From positions 1-64,000 of the forward strand of contig CAJIZT010000004.1 in NCBI GenBank assembly GCA_905182015.1: a stretch of DNA of 64,000 bases, read 5' to 3'. Both the position numbers and the translations under genes were made by a program. The stretch comes from an alpha proteobacterium MED-G09. GTDB taxonomy: Bacteria; Pseudomonadota; Alphaproteobacteria; MED-G09. Positions 49,694-60,408 of the stretch are shown piece after piece; positions within the stretch are counted from its first letter, which is position 1, and each line of letters begins with the position of its first letter. The notes under the pieces were generated by a model, which had not been told where the DNA came from, did no database searches, and saw only the letters and a program-made list of their open reading frames with translations.

Positions 49694-50722
49694 ATGAATA
49701 GAAATTTTATTAAAAATCCCGATAACAAAAAAATACTCATTGATAGTTATGGAAGAACTATAAACTATCTAAGGGTGTCAGTTACGGACAGATGCAATTA
49801 TCGCTGTACTTACTGTATGCCTGAAAAAATGAAATTCCTTCCAAAAAAAGATTTGTTAACCCTAGATGAAATGGACTACCTCTGCAGTTTATTTATTTCA
49901 AGGGGAATTAAAAATATCAGACTGAGCGGTGGAGAGCCTCTTGTTAGAAAAGGTATAATAAAATTTATTTCAAATTTATCGCGCTTTATAAAAGAAGGTG
50001 ATCTTGATGAAATAACAATTACTACAAATGGAAGCCAACTTAAGTCTTGCTCGCAAGACCTTTACGATTCAGGTGTTAGGAGGATCAATGTTTCGCTTGA
50101 TAGCCTTGATGAAGAAAAATTTAATGAAATAACAAGGCGGGATGACTTGCTCAATGTCTTGGAGGGCTTAGAGGCTGCAAAAAAATCTGGACTGAAAGTT
50201 AAAATTAATACCGTTGTTATAAAAAATAAAAACTTATACGAAGTTAATAACATTATCTCCTGGGCTCATAAAAATAATTTTGATATTAGCTTAATAGAAA
50301 CTATGCCGATGGGATTAACAGACCAAGATCGGATAGACCAATATATTTCTTTATTTGATGTAAAAGAAATAATATCAAAGAAGTTCACCCTAGCCAACAG
50401 TCCTCACAAAACATCAGGCCCTTCGCGTTATGAGAAGGTAAAAGAAACGGGAGGTTTAATTGGCTTTATAACGCCACTAAGCAATAATTTTTGTTCAAAC
50501 TGTAACCGAATTCGATTAACATCAATAGGTAAGCTATATATGTGCTTAGGACAAAATGATAATATAGATTTTAGAAATATTATGAGAAATGAAAATATAG
50601 ATTCACTAAATCTAGCAATTGATAGAGCTATGCATACCAAACCAAAGGCTCATGATTTTGATATCTCCTATAAAAATCAAACTCCAGAAATTAAGAGGCA
50701 TATGTCTGTTACCGGTGGTTAA
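49694..50722 (+). CDS. moaA: GTP 3',8-cyclase (radical SAM, molybdenum cofactor)
   Basis: DRCNYRCTYCMP (CxxxCxxC), CSNCNRIRLTSIGKLYMCLGQ, C-terminal Gly-Gly. Confidence 0.96.
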   Translation: MNRNFIKNPDNKKILIDSYGRTINYLRVSVTDRCNYRCTYCMPEKMKFLPKKDLLTLDEMDYLCSLFISRGIKNIRLSGGEPLVRKGIIKFISNLSRFIKEGDLDEITITTNGSQLKSCSQDLYDSGVRRINVSLDSLDEEKFNEITRRDDLLNVLEGLEAAKKSGLKVKINTVVIKNKNLYEVNNIISWAHKNNFDISLIETMPMGLTDQDRIDQYISLFDVKEIISKKFTLANSPHKTSGPSRYEKVKETGGLIGFITPLSNNFCSNCNRIRLTSIGKLYMCLGQNDNIDFRNIMRNENIDSLNLAIDRAMHTKPKAHDFDISYKNQTPEIKRHMSVTGG

Positions 50723-52100
50723 TAAGGCGATTAATAATTTCATTCTCAATAAGCCAGATTCTATCCTGTCCCCATTGATAGTAGGGATTTGAGTTATCAA
50801 AATTAGTTACTTTAAAGGTAGGAACTCCCCAAGAGTTCCCTTCATACATATCAGCAAGATTTTGATCGAGAATATTTTTCCAATCATTATTTTTCAATTC
50901 CCTTTTAACGATATCCCAGGATAACCCGAAACCACTAATTAATTTCTCCAGATAGCCTTCATCCCCTATATTAATGCCATCGTAAAAAGATGCCCTTGTA
51001 AGCTGTTTTAAATACTTAAATCCTAGACCATATGAATCTATTATTGGAAAAAGAGAATATGCCTTACGTGCAGGTGAGCCAATAGGAGAATATATATTTT
51101 TTATTATTGATCCGTATTTTCTTCCCTCTCTGGCGGCATCAGAAAGTATGTACTTCCCTTTTAGAGATGGAATTTTTATATTTCTCATTAGCATCGGTAA
51201 AACAGGTCTGACTATCAATTTAATAGGGTAAAGGGTAATTAATTCATCGATCCTCTTAAAACTTATATACGTATAAGGACTATTCAGTGATGGAAAAAAT
51301 TCTAAAATCATAAGGTCTTTTTTTTCTTTAAATTCATTAAGATTAATTTTAGGTTTTTTTAACCTTACCACTATAGAATCTACTGAATCTTTTTTGTTAA
51401 GACCTAAGTCAATTAACCTGCTTTCTAAGTGACTTATCCTATCAATACCCCAATAATTTTCTCCTTCATAATGGAAAGAGGCACTAAAGTAGTACTTAAA
51501 CTCAGAAATTTTTTTATCTCCAAGATAAGTAATTTCATTATCCGCTTTATTTAAAAATTCTCTTTCTTCATGGTTAAGATTAGAGATAATATCTTGCAAA
51601 CCCTTTAAATCATTAGACCATAAAAATGATGACACTTTTTTTATTAAATTAATATATTCATTTTGATTAATTTTTGAAAAATAATTTAAAATTTTATACG
51701 CCAGCACTTCATTCTCTTTTGGAAAATATGATGTGGCTTTAAATTTTAACCCGTGCCATCCAGCTATCTCCGCAGCATCTTTTAAGCAGTGTTTTTTATA
51801 CATACCTCTTTCAGGTGTAATACTCTGCGGTGGCTCCGAAACAAAGAATATCTTAATCTCAATATTAAAATTTGAGATTAATTTTTCAAGAATATTAATA
51901 GTTAAATGAGAATAAGGATCAGATAAAGAATGAAAATAATAAACAACATGGGCTCTATTTTCTTTCACTCGTAACTTTTCTCTAACCACCCTTTGATTAT
52001 AAAAGAAAATTTCATCAGACCAGATCATCATCAATTTATTACGAATTGGTGCTACAGCCTCTTGTTTAGAAAAAAAATTTAAAATTTTATTTTTTATCAT
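50709..52100 (-). CDS. Two-domain DsbA / 2-hydroxychromene-2-carboxylate-isomerase-like protein
   Basis: Two tandem domain starts: VVYYFHSLSDPYSHLTINILEKLI and LMILEFFPSLNSPYTYISFKRIDELI. Confidence 0.75.
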   Translation of the reverse strand: MIKNKILNFFSKQEAVAPIRNKLMMIWSDEIFFYNQRVVREKLRVKENRAHVVYYFHSLSDPYSHLTINILEKLISNFNIEIKIFFVSEPPQSITPERGMYKKHCLKDAAEIAGWHGLKFKATSYFPKENEVLAYKILNYFSKINQNEYINLIKKVSSFLWSNDLKGLQDIISNLNHEEREFLNKADNEITYLGDKKISEFKYYFSASFHYEGENYWGIDRISHLESRLIDLGLNKKDSVDSIVVRLKKPKINLNEFKEKKDLMILEFFPSLNSPYTYISFKRIDELITLYPIKLIVRPVLPMLMRNIKIPSLKGKYILSDAAREGRKYGSIIKNIYSPIGSPARKAYSLFPIIDSYGLGFKYLKQLTRASFYDGINIGDEGYLEKLISGFGLSWDIVKRELKNNDWKNILDQNLADMYEGNSWGVPTFKVTNFDNSNPYYQWGQDRIWLIENEIINRLINHR

Positions 52101-52107
52101 CAGAGTT

Positions 52108-52136
52108 ATTCAATGTATTAATAGTTAATATGTCAA
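52108..52136 (-). promoter_or_regulatory. Sigma-70-like promoter TTGACA-N17-TTGAAT directly upstream of 50709..52100
   Basis: Perfect -35, 17-bp spacer, -10 ends 7 nt before ATG. Confidence 0.5.
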
Positions 52137-52310
52137 TACGAAAAGATAAGGAAGCCGGCAAAAAAAGGAGGCCCGTCATTACCTGAGTTGGTTAACAAAT
52201 AATTCAAAATTTTATGGTTTGAACTATAAGATCACAATAGATTTCCAAGTTTTCAAGCGCAAATAATCTTGGTGTCATAGAACATTAAATAATATTTTTT
52301 AAGTTCACAA

Positions 52311-53357
52311 TTAGGTAGGATCGGAAATCTTAAGTAGTTGCTTTCCAAGATTCTTTCCTTCAAATAACCTTGCTAACGTTTCTGGACAATTCTCAAGTCC
52401 TTCAGCAATATCTTCTTGGTATACTATTTTTCCTTCAGAAACCCATGTACCGAGATTTATAATTGCCTCAATAAATCTATCAGCAAAATCAAGGACTATA
52501 AAACCCTCCATTCGACCTCTTTGAATAATAAGATTCATTATTGTTGATGGCCCAGGCGGAAGAGAATCCATAGTATAACCTGATGAGATTCCACCGCACA
52601 TGACTATACGAGCGTTTTGAGCAATTGCAGCCAAAGCTATCTCTAAAATTTTACCTCCAACATTATCAAAATAAACATCAATACCCTTCGGGGCAAGTTC
52701 GGCTATCCGTGCCGCAACATCTTCATTTTTATAATCAATACAGGAATCAAAACCAGCTTCATTAACAACCCATTTACACTTTTCAGCTCCGCCAGCTATA
52801 CCAATGACATTGCTAGCTCCTTTTATTCTTGCAATTTGACCTGCAACAGATCCTGTTGCACCAGCTGCTCCAGAAACTAAAACAGTATCACCTTCCTTAG
52901 GCTGACCTATTTCTTCCATACCAAAGAAAGCTGTTAAGCCGGTAATACCATAAATGCTCAAAGCTGATGTAGGCGGTATCCCTTCTGGAATCTTTTGAAT
53001 TGGGATCATCCCAGAAGAACTATTCACGGCTGCATACTCCTGCCACCCGAAAGTACCCTGAACTAAGTCACCACTAGAAAAGTTAGAATCTTTAGAGTCT
53101 ATAACTTGACCCACAGAACTCGCGCGCATCACCTCACCAATCTGCACTGGTGGAATATAGGATTTAACATCGTTCAACCACCCTCGTTGAGTAGGGTCGA
53201 ATGAAAGATATAAGACTTTAACTAAAATTTGACCATCCTGAAGATCAGTCATTTGCTCTTCAACCAATTCGAAATGATCAGAATTCACAGGCCCAGTTGG
53301 TCTGACTTTTAATTTTAACATTCTATTGATAGGCATATTGCTCATAATAATCTCCAT
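52311..53357 (-). CDS. CurA-family NADP-dependent oxidoreductase
   Basis: VLVSGAAGATGSVAGQIARIKGASNVIGIAGG. Confidence 0.92.
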   Translation of the reverse strand: MEIIMSNMPINRMLKLKVRPTGPVNSDHFELVEEQMTDLQDGQILVKVLYLSFDPTQRGWLNDVKSYIPPVQIGEVMRASSVGQVIDSKDSNFSSGDLVQGTFGWQEYAAVNSSSGMIPIQKIPEGIPPTSALSIYGITGLTAFFGMEEIGQPKEGDTVLVSGAAGATGSVAGQIARIKGASNVIGIAGGAEKCKWVVNEAGFDSCIDYKNEDVAARIAELAPKGIDVYFDNVGGKILEIALAAIAQNARIVMCGGISSGYTMDSLPPGPSTIMNLIIQRGRMEGFIVLDFADRFIEAIINLGTWVSEGKIVYQEDIAEGLENCPETLARLFEGKNLGKQLLKISDPT

Positions 53358-53448
53358 ATAATAACTAAAAAGTTATATAAATAATAACATTAAAGATAGA
53401 TCTATTTTCGAATTTTCTAAAAGACAAACATAGGATATAAGCTTAATT

Positions 53449-54885
53449 ATGCAATTTATAAATAAAATTAATATTAAGCTTTGTTTTGCTATAACGATTT
53501 TTTTATTAATCCTTATGAGTCCGCAACCGAATGAAATTTCAGTTAATGCTTGGCGTGTTGCTGCAGTTGGATCCTTGATGGCAATATTATGGGCAACAGA
53601 AGCAATACCTCTGTTTGTAACCGCCCTTCTTCCATTAATATTTTTTCCATTATTTGGTATCTCTTCTTTTTCGGAAGCAGCCCTTCCTTTTTCAAATAAA
53701 AATATATTCTTGTTTTTGGGTGGTTTTATTTTAGCCTTGAGTATTCAGAAATCAAATCTACATGAGCGTATTGCTTTAGGGATCTTAAGATTTTCTGGAA
53801 AAGATGGATCAACATTAATAGCTGGATTTATGGCTGTAAGTGCATTTTTATCTATGTGGATGATGAATACATCGACAACACTTATGCTTTTACCTATAGG
53901 AATCTCAGTAGCAAAAATTGCTACAAAGCAAGATTCGTCGACTGATAATGATGGATTTGCAACTGCTTTAATGCTGGGAATAGCATATGCCGCTACCATT
54001 GGAGGCATGACAACCCTTATTGGAACTGCTCCAAATGCTGTATTTGCTAGTTTTATTGAAGAAAATTATAATATAAAAATTAGCTTTCTTGATTGGTTGC
54101 GTGTTGGCCTTCCATTAGCATTAATTATGCTCCCAGCAACATGGTTTATTTTGACTAAAGTTGTTTTTACAACAACCTTTTCTTCTAATGACAAAGCTTT
54201 AAGCCTAATTAAGAAAAGATACCAGAACCTTGGCAAGATAACTGTTCCTGAAAAGCGAGTATTAATAATATTTTGTCTTACAGCTTTTTCCTGGATATCT
54301 AGAGAAGGGCTTCAAAATATACCCGGCCTTCATAATTTATCAGATCATGTGATAGCTATTATAGCATCTGTTTCCCTCTTCTTGATTCCGAACGGAAAAG
54401 AAAACGAGAAACTAATGGATTGGGAAACTGCAAAAAATGTACCTTGGAATCTTTTAATACTATTTGGAGGCGGCTTAAGTCTTGCCAATGCCGTATCGTA
54501 TAGCGGCCTATCAGTGTGGCTTGGAGGTAGTTTAGAGCCCCTGGGATCTTTCGGGATAATTATACTTGTTGTAGCCTCCGTTGGATTAATAATATTTTTA
54601 ACAGAACTAACATCAAACTTAGCAACAACAAGCGTCTTTCTTCCTGTCATTGCTTCAATGGCTATTGGGCTAGGAGAAAGCCCCCTTGTATTGACGGCCT
54701 CAATCACTCTTGCTGCTAGTTGTGCATTTATGCTGCCAGTTGCAACGCCTCCAAACTTAATTGTTTACGGCTCAAACCTATTTAAAGTAAATCAAATGAT
54801 GAAGGCTGGATTTGTATTAAATATCCTTGGGTTAATTCTTGTCTCCATTATAGCACTAACATTAGTTCCTTATTTTTTAGGATAA
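53449..54885 (+). CDS. SLC13/DASS-family anion:sodium symporter
   Basis: ATEAIPLFVTALLPLIFFPLFGI, MNTSTTLMLLPIG, TELTSNLATTSVFLPV. Confidence 0.92.
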   Translation: MQFINKINIKLCFAITIFLLILMSPQPNEISVNAWRVAAVGSLMAILWATEAIPLFVTALLPLIFFPLFGISSFSEAALPFSNKNIFLFLGGFILALSIQKSNLHERIALGILRFSGKDGSTLIAGFMAVSAFLSMWMMNTSTTLMLLPIGISVAKIATKQDSSTDNDGFATALMLGIAYAATIGGMTTLIGTAPNAVFASFIEENYNIKISFLDWLRVGLPLALIMLPATWFILTKVVFTTTFSSNDKALSLIKKRYQNLGKITVPEKRVLIIFCLTAFSWISREGLQNIPGLHNLSDHVIAIIASVSLFLIPNGKENEKLMDWETAKNVPWNLLILFGGGLSLANAVSYSGLSVWLGGSLEPLGSFGIIILVVASVGLIIFLTELTSNLATTSVFLPVIASMAIGLGESPLVLTASITLAASCAFMLPVATPPNLIVYGSNLFKVNQMMKAGFVLNILGLILVSIIALTLVPYFLG

Positions 54886-55784
54886 TATTTTTCAATAAAA
54901 TCTACTATTTCTCTATTAGCTTTTCTTGCCTCCGGAATAGCAAGAAAACCTTTGCAAAAAATATTAAAAACATGAAACAAGCCTTTCCATTCCCTTAGCT
55001 CAACGATATTGGTCTTTTCCTCTTTTAAATTATCATACAGGCGTACAGCATCGTCATACAATATTTCTTCACTCCCAACATGTATTTGAATGGGAGGAAA
55101 CTTCATATCCTTACAAAATATCGATGATATAAGGGGGTTTTTAGAATCTTCGCCAGCCAGGTATGACTTAATGATACGATCCATCTCTTCACCGGGTCGT
55201 AGCATTGGATCGCGCTTAACTCTTGATTTCATAGATTCTCCTGAAAGAGTTAAATCTGTCCAAGGTGAAATAAGAACTGCAGATGATGGAAAATCTATTT
55301 TATCCCTAACAAATATTTGAAGTAGGGCCATAACCAAGCCCCCTCCGGCAGAGTCACCCACCAATGATATATTCTTTGATTCAATTCCCTTTTCTAGTAA
55401 ATCTTTATAAACAAGAAGACAGTCTTCAATTGCTGCTGGGTAAGGAAATTCTGGAGCTAGCCGGTAAACAGGAAATAATATTTTTATTTTAGAATAACTT
55501 GATAATTGAGATACCAGAGAGGAATGCGTTTCAGGACCACAGGTGACATAGCCTCCTCCATGCAAGTAAAGAATAACTCTATTATCAATATTATTTTTTG
55601 GACAAAACTCTATTACCTTAAAGCTATCAAAATAATTCTCTGAAATATTAAAATTTTTAATATTTCTCCAAAATTCAGATTTAGCAAAACGTTTATTAGT
55701 TTTTGTTACTCTCAGTAAAGATCCTACTCTCCAACGAAAAAATCTTAAAATATTAAACCAGAATTTCCCTCGGACACTTAACAT
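54870..55784 (-). CDS. Alpha/beta hydrolase (HSL/fold-3 family)
   Basis: YLHGGGYVTCGPETH, LVGDSAGGGLVMALL. Confidence 0.93.
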   Translation of the reverse strand: MLSVRGKFWFNILRFFRWRVGSLLRVTKTNKRFAKSEFWRNIKNFNISENYFDSFKVIEFCPKNNIDNRVILYLHGGGYVTCGPETHSSLVSQLSSYSKIKILFPVYRLAPEFPYPAAIEDCLLVYKDLLEKGIESKNISLVGDSAGGGLVMALLQIFVRDKIDFPSSAVLISPWTDLTLSGESMKSRVKRDPMLRPGEEMDRIIKSYLAGEDSKNPLISSIFCKDMKFPPIQIHVGSEEILYDDAVRLYDNLKEEKTNIVELREWKGLFHVFNIFCKGFLAIPEARKANREIVDFIEKYYPKK

Positions 55785-56972
55785 CTATCTTACAGCTATA
55801 ATCTTTTTATCGGCTAAATCATTTATCTGATCGTCCGAAAAACCACACTCTAATAATACTTCTTTTGAGTGTTCACCAAGATTTGGCATATATTTATGAT
55901 CAACCGAGCATGGTGTTGAGCTAAATTGAGCTGGCGATCTCGGGCTTTGCATAGAATCATTTTCATTCTTAGTAATGCTTATAATAGTTTTGTTGTTTGT
56001 AACTTGTGGATCATCGATAACTTCGTCCAATTTATTAATTATTGCCGAAGGAACATCATTCTCATCCATACGATCAACCAACTCTTTAGATGTGAATGAA
56101 GTGTATGAATTTAGTAATATTTTTTGCATCTCTAATGCATTTTTCATTCGATTTTGCATTGTAGAAAACCTTTCATCAGTCAGTAAATCCTCTTTGCCAA
56201 TTGCCTTACAAACACCAGAAAACTCAACGTCATTAATGGCAACTAGGGCTATATAACCATCTTTAGTTTTAACTGGTTCATAAAAATCAGCAATATTTGG
56301 AATGGGATCCCAACCATCACCCTTCCAAGTATAGTTATACATATTATCTGACCACATGAAGTATAGAGCTGTATCAAGCATCGAAAGGTTTATTTTTTGA
56401 CCTTCTTTAGTCTTTTCTCTTGCGTACAAGGCTGCTGTAATAGATTGAGCGGCTGTTAAGGATGTTATTTTATCACACATCAAGGTTTTAACAAATTTAG
56501 GAGCCCCCTCGATAGACTGAGTATCCGCAATACCTGCAGTCGCCTGAATTAATGGATCATAAACTCTTCGCTTAGAGTAAGGTCCATCAACACCGTAGCC
56601 AGTAATGGATAGCTGAATAATTTGTGAATTATATTTTTTTAAATCTTCGTACTCTAGTCCAAGTTTTTTTAAAATTCCCGGACGGAAATTATCAAGTATA
56701 ACATCTGCTCCTTCTACTAATTTAAAAAGAACATCTGATGATCCTTCTTTTTTTAAGTCAAGAGCAAGGCTTCTTTTAGATCTATTTGCAGCCGCAAATA
56801 ATGCCCCATTTTCTCCTCGAATTGGTCCCATAAATCTTGCATTATCGGGTCTGGTTGGTGATTCAATTTTAATCACATCAGCACCTTGATCACCCAACAA
56901 AGATCCTGCTAAAGGTCCGGAAACAATTGTTGAAAGATCGATTATCTTAACACCTTCTAAAGGTCCGCTCAT
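55785..56972 (-). CDS. CaiB/BaiF (type III) CoA-transferase
   Basis: GVKIIDLSTIVSGPLAGSLLGDQGADVIKIE...RSKRSLALDLK...NFRPGILKKLGL. Confidence 0.95.
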   Translation of the reverse strand: MSGPLEGVKIIDLSTIVSGPLAGSLLGDQGADVIKIESPTRPDNARFMGPIRGENGALFAAANRSKRSLALDLKKEGSSDVLFKLVEGADVILDNFRPGILKKLGLEYEDLKKYNSQIIQLSITGYGVDGPYSKRRVYDPLIQATAGIADTQSIEGAPKFVKTLMCDKITSLTAAQSITAALYAREKTKEGQKINLSMLDTALYFMWSDNMYNYTWKGDGWDPIPNIADFYEPVKTKDGYIALVAINDVEFSGVCKAIGKEDLLTDERFSTMQNRMKNALEMQKILLNSYTSFTSKELVDRMDENDVPSAIINKLDEVIDDPQVTNNKTIISITKNENDSMQSPRSPAQFSSTPCSVDHKYMPNLGEHSKEVLLECGFSDDQINDLADKKIIAVR

Positions 56973-57004
56973 TTTAATTCCCCCTTGGTTATTCTAAAGC
57001 ATAA

Positions 57005-58339
57005 TTAGTTACTTAAATTAGCTCTTGCCTCAAGCTCTTTTTGAATTCTTTTATGTTCCTCTGAGGTTAACTCATAGCCAATGCACAAAAGAGATGCACA
57101 AAAATATAAAGCCATAGGTAAAACAGCGAAGACAAATAGTATAATACCCTTAACTTCTTCTGACGCAACCTCGCCGGGCTTAAATCCGCTCCACTCTAGA
57201 TACAAATAGACTGAGCCAACTGCAATCGCAGCACCAACCTTGGATAGGGTTGTTAAAATAGAATAAAATAAACCAGGGCGTTTTTTCTCACTTCTTACCT
57301 CATCGGCATCTACTATATCTGCCATTAAGGCTCTTGTGAGAGTAAATGGTGCTCCATAACCAATGCCATACAATATTGTGAGCACAATAAGAATAGGGAG
57401 GGCATCTTTTGTATCAATAAAAATATAAGTTGATAAAGTTAGAGAACACAAGAGGGTTGATATTAGAAGTGTTTTAGATTTTCCAATCAAATACGACAAC
57501 TTCATCCATAACGGCATAATTAAAAGACCGGCTAAAAAGTATAAGAAAAGTATTCGACTAGAAATATCCCCCATATCAAAAACATATCTTGCTAGATAAA
57601 TATAAGTAGCACCAGAAATCGAAGAAGCGCTGCTACATAAAAACTCTATTCCCAGAGTTCTTTGAAGAGGTCTATTACCTTTTATTAGCAAGGGTATTTC
57701 TGACATCTTAGGAAAGCTAGTACCTTTTGATTTCTTATCGTCAGGAATAATTAATAGACCAAATAAGGCTGTAAGAGGTAAGGCGATTATAAAGAAATAC
57801 CCCATCCCCCCAACCATTTCTGTAAAAGTTGCACCTGAGCTTTCGAGTATTGCCGGCAAAGCTAAGACAGACATCATCCCAAAAATTGATCCCATTTCTC
57901 GCCAACCGTAGACCTTAGAGCGATCATTATAACTTTTTGAAATATCTACACCCCAAGCCTGCTGAGTTAGCCCAACAAAAGTAAAGGCCAGATACAAAAT
58001 AAAAAGCCAAAATGCTAAATAGATTGGTGGCTGATTACCGTCAGGAAAAAAAATATACCAGGACGCAATTAATAAAACTGGAACACCAATGACTATCCAA
58101 TGCTTTCTTTTACCCCATCGACTCGGGTAACGATCTACAATAATTCCCATAATAGGATCAGTAAAAATATCCCAAAACCTAGCAATCATAAAAATAACAC
58201 CAACCGTTCCGACTCCAAGTCCCACAGGTCCGGCATAAAAAGGTGGAAGGTAAACAACCAGGGGCAAACCAAGAGCAGCTAAGGGGATAGCCAGTCCGCC
58301 ATAAGCCAATAAGATAGGTGTTGTTAATTTTTTCATCAA
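57005..58339 (-). CDS. MFS transporter, GPH-type
   Basis: ARFWDIFTDPIMGIIVDRYPSRWGKRKHWI. Confidence 0.9.
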   Translation of the reverse strand: MMKKLTTPILLAYGGLAIPLAALGLPLVVYLPPFYAGPVGLGVGTVGVIFMIARFWDIFTDPIMGIIVDRYPSRWGKRKHWIVIGVPVLLIASWYIFFPDGNQPPIYLAFWLFILYLAFTFVGLTQQAWGVDISKSYNDRSKVYGWREMGSIFGMMSVLALPAILESSGATFTEMVGGMGYFFIIALPLTALFGLLIIPDDKKSKGTSFPKMSEIPLLIKGNRPLQRTLGIEFLCSSASSISGATYIYLARYVFDMGDISSRILFLYFLAGLLIMPLWMKLSYLIGKSKTLLISTLLCSLTLSTYIFIDTKDALPILIVLTILYGIGYGAPFTLTRALMADIVDADEVRSEKKRPGLFYSILTTLSKVGAAIAVGSVYLYLEWSGFKPGEVASEEVKGIILFVFAVLPMALYFCASLLCIGYELTSEEHKRIQKELEARANLSN

Positions 58340-58448
58340 AACAAACCTTACAAGTGATTATCGTCTCGTCAATGATTATATTAAATCTTGATCAAACATT
58401 AGTTAGATGTAATTATTATTATAATAACCTAATTCTGAGGACATATAT

Positions 58449-59132
58449 ATGATTGATCTTTACACTGCCTCAACGCCAAATGGTTGGAAAGTTTCTATAA
58501 CCTTAGAAGAATTATCTATTCCTTATAATGTCATAGAGGTGGATCTTATAAATGGTGATCAAAAAAAAGATGGATTTCTTAAAATCAATCCTAACGGAAG
58601 AATTCCGGCAATTATTGATACTGATGAAAATATAACAATCTTTGAATCTGGTGCCATAATGATTTATCTTGCAGAAAAATCAGGTAGACTTCTTCCCAAG
58701 GACCCGGCTGAACGATCAAAGGTAATGCAATGGTTGATGTTCCAAATGGGTGGGGTAGGGCCAATGATGGGTCAAGCAAACGTATTCTTTCGATATTTCC
58801 CTGAAAAATTAGAGTCAGTAATTTTGCGATATCAAAACGAAACTAAAAGATTATTTACTGTTTTAGATCAACACCTCGAAACTAATGAGTATCTAGCCAA
58901 AGATTTTTCTATTGCCGATATTGCCAATTGGTCTTGGGTAAGAATTCATAAATGGTCGGGTGTAGAGATTGAAGACTTGCCCAACCTTAATCGTTGGATG
59001 GATGAAATGGCCGGAAGACCAAGCTGCCAAAAAGGTATTGAGGTCCCTAGGGCCTTGGAACTACCAGACGATAGTGATTCCGAGGAAATAAAAAAGTTTG
59101 AAAGGAACTCACAAAAAATATTACAAAAATAA
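58449..59132 (+). CDS. Glutathione S-transferase family protein
   Basis: [28 protein letters not shown]...[12 protein letters not shown]...[13 protein letters not shown]. Confidence 0.93.
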   Translation: MIDLYTASTPNGWKVSITLEELSIPYNVIEVDLINGDQKKDGFLKINPNGRIPAIIDTDENITIFESGAIMIYLAEKSGRLLPKDPAERSKVMQWLMFQMGGVGPMMGQANVFFRYFPEKLESVILRYQNETKRLFTVLDQHLETNEYLAKDFSIADIANWSWVRIHKWSGVEIEDLPNLNRWMDEMAGRPSCQKGIEVPRALELPDDSDSEEIKKFERNSQKILQK

Positions 59133-59133
59133 C

Positions 59134-60408
59134 TTAAATTGCCTTTCTTATTTCAAAGGTCATTCCACCTGTTGAGCGAGACCCTGATTGGCCCCTTTGC
59201 GAAGAAAAGTATAATCGCGTACCATCCGGTGAAAAAGCAGGTCCTGTGACCTCAGAGAGCCAATGCCCATCCAGACGAACCAAAGGTTTTGCGAAGCCAT
59301 TCTTATCTAAAAAACACAACTCCATATTATCCCCATCCTCAGCAACAAGAGGATAGCCATTGCTATTAACTGTTATTTGATCGGGACTCCGAAGTGATTT
59401 ATCTTTATTTTCATCGCTCCAACTTTTTAACCACTTCACTGGGTTGCTCACACCAAGGTGTCCCTTGCCATCATAAAAGATAGAAAGATTATTCCTCAAA
59501 GGATCATAGAGCCAGACCCTATGATCGTTAGTGGTAGTAAAAAAAACTTTTCCATTAAAATAAGCGATGCCTTCACCCCGCTCAAAGCCTGTGGCCTCGG
59601 GAAGTTGTTCAATTAAAGATTTATCTCTAGCTAGCGGATCCGGGACTTTTATCCATAAAATAGAACCATCTTTATTAACCTTTGCCGCCTGAAGTTCACC
59701 ATTTTCATAGAATTTTTCAGTTTCAACTTTTCCTCCAGGAACAAATCTATAAAAAAGACCCTCCATGTCGTCATGAGTCATATAGATATAATTACTATAA
59801 GGATCAACGGCCGCACCCTCATGCCTGAAGGCTCCTAACATTTTTCTCTTTTTAGGGAATCTAGAATCATTCTTAATGGGTGACGTTTCCCAAACGATTC
59901 CTGTATCATGCTCCTCACATGATAACCATGTTCCCCATGGGGTAACTCCCCCGGAACAATTTCTGCTAGAATCTTTTAAAATTGAATAAGAATCTTCTAT
60001 GTCACCGTCCTTATTGAACTTAATAGCTCCGGCACCACCTTTAAAATTACCCAGCTCACTATTGCTAACATAAATCCATCCATTATCCTTTAAGGGAAAT
60101 ATTGATGCTCCATCAGGAGAGCCGTGCCACACATGATTATTAAATAATTTTTCACCTGATTTAGCTATTAAGCGACACTCCAGTCCTTCAGGGACTAATA
60201 CACCATCGACAGAAGATTTTACCAAGGGCCCAATGTCATTCCAGCCAATTAAGTCGGGATTAAAGAAATTATGTTTATTGAAGGCATTTAAAGGACTTGC
60301 AAAAGCCTCCTTGTTAACACCAATAATATAGGGTGCAACTGAAAGGGTTAGTGCGCCGTTCATAAAATCCTTTAAAAAGTCTCTTCTAGTTTTATTTATC
60401 ATTTTCAT
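59134..60408 (-). CDS. DUF839 / PhoX-like protein with Tat signal
   Basis: TRRDFLKDF Tat motif, GGVTPWGTWLSCEE, FRHEGAAVDP. Confidence 0.85.
   Translation of the reverse strand: MKMINKTRRDFLKDFMNGALTLSVAPYIIGVNKEAFASPLNAFNKHNFFNPDLIGWNDIGPLVKSSVDGVLVPEGLECRLIAKSGEKLFNNHVWHGSPDGASIFPLKDNGWIYVSNSELGNFKGGAGAIKFNKDGDIEDSYSILKDSSRNCSGGVTPWGTWLSCEEHDTGIVWETSPIKNDSRFPKKRKMLGAFRHEGAAVDPYSNYIYMTHDDMEGLFYRFVPGGKVETEKFYENGELQAAKVNKDGSILWIKVPDPLARDKSLIEQLPEATGFERGEGIAYFNGKVFFTTTNDHRVWLYDPLRNNLSIFYDGKGHLGVSNPVKWLKSWSDENKDKSLRSPDQITVNSNGYPLVAEDGDNMELCFLDKNGFAKPLVRLDGHWLSEVTGPAFSPDGTRLYFSSQRGQSGSRSTGGMTFEIRKAI

Noticed and set aside
39068-52223. Recurring TTCAAA...TTTGAA inverted repeats in gaps (39068..39089, 49623..49637, 52203..52223)
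   Set aside because: Spacers differ (8, 1 and 9 nt) and the motif is expected by chance in AT-rich DNA; not enough to claim a shared operator. The rpoN/moaA copy is discussed separately.
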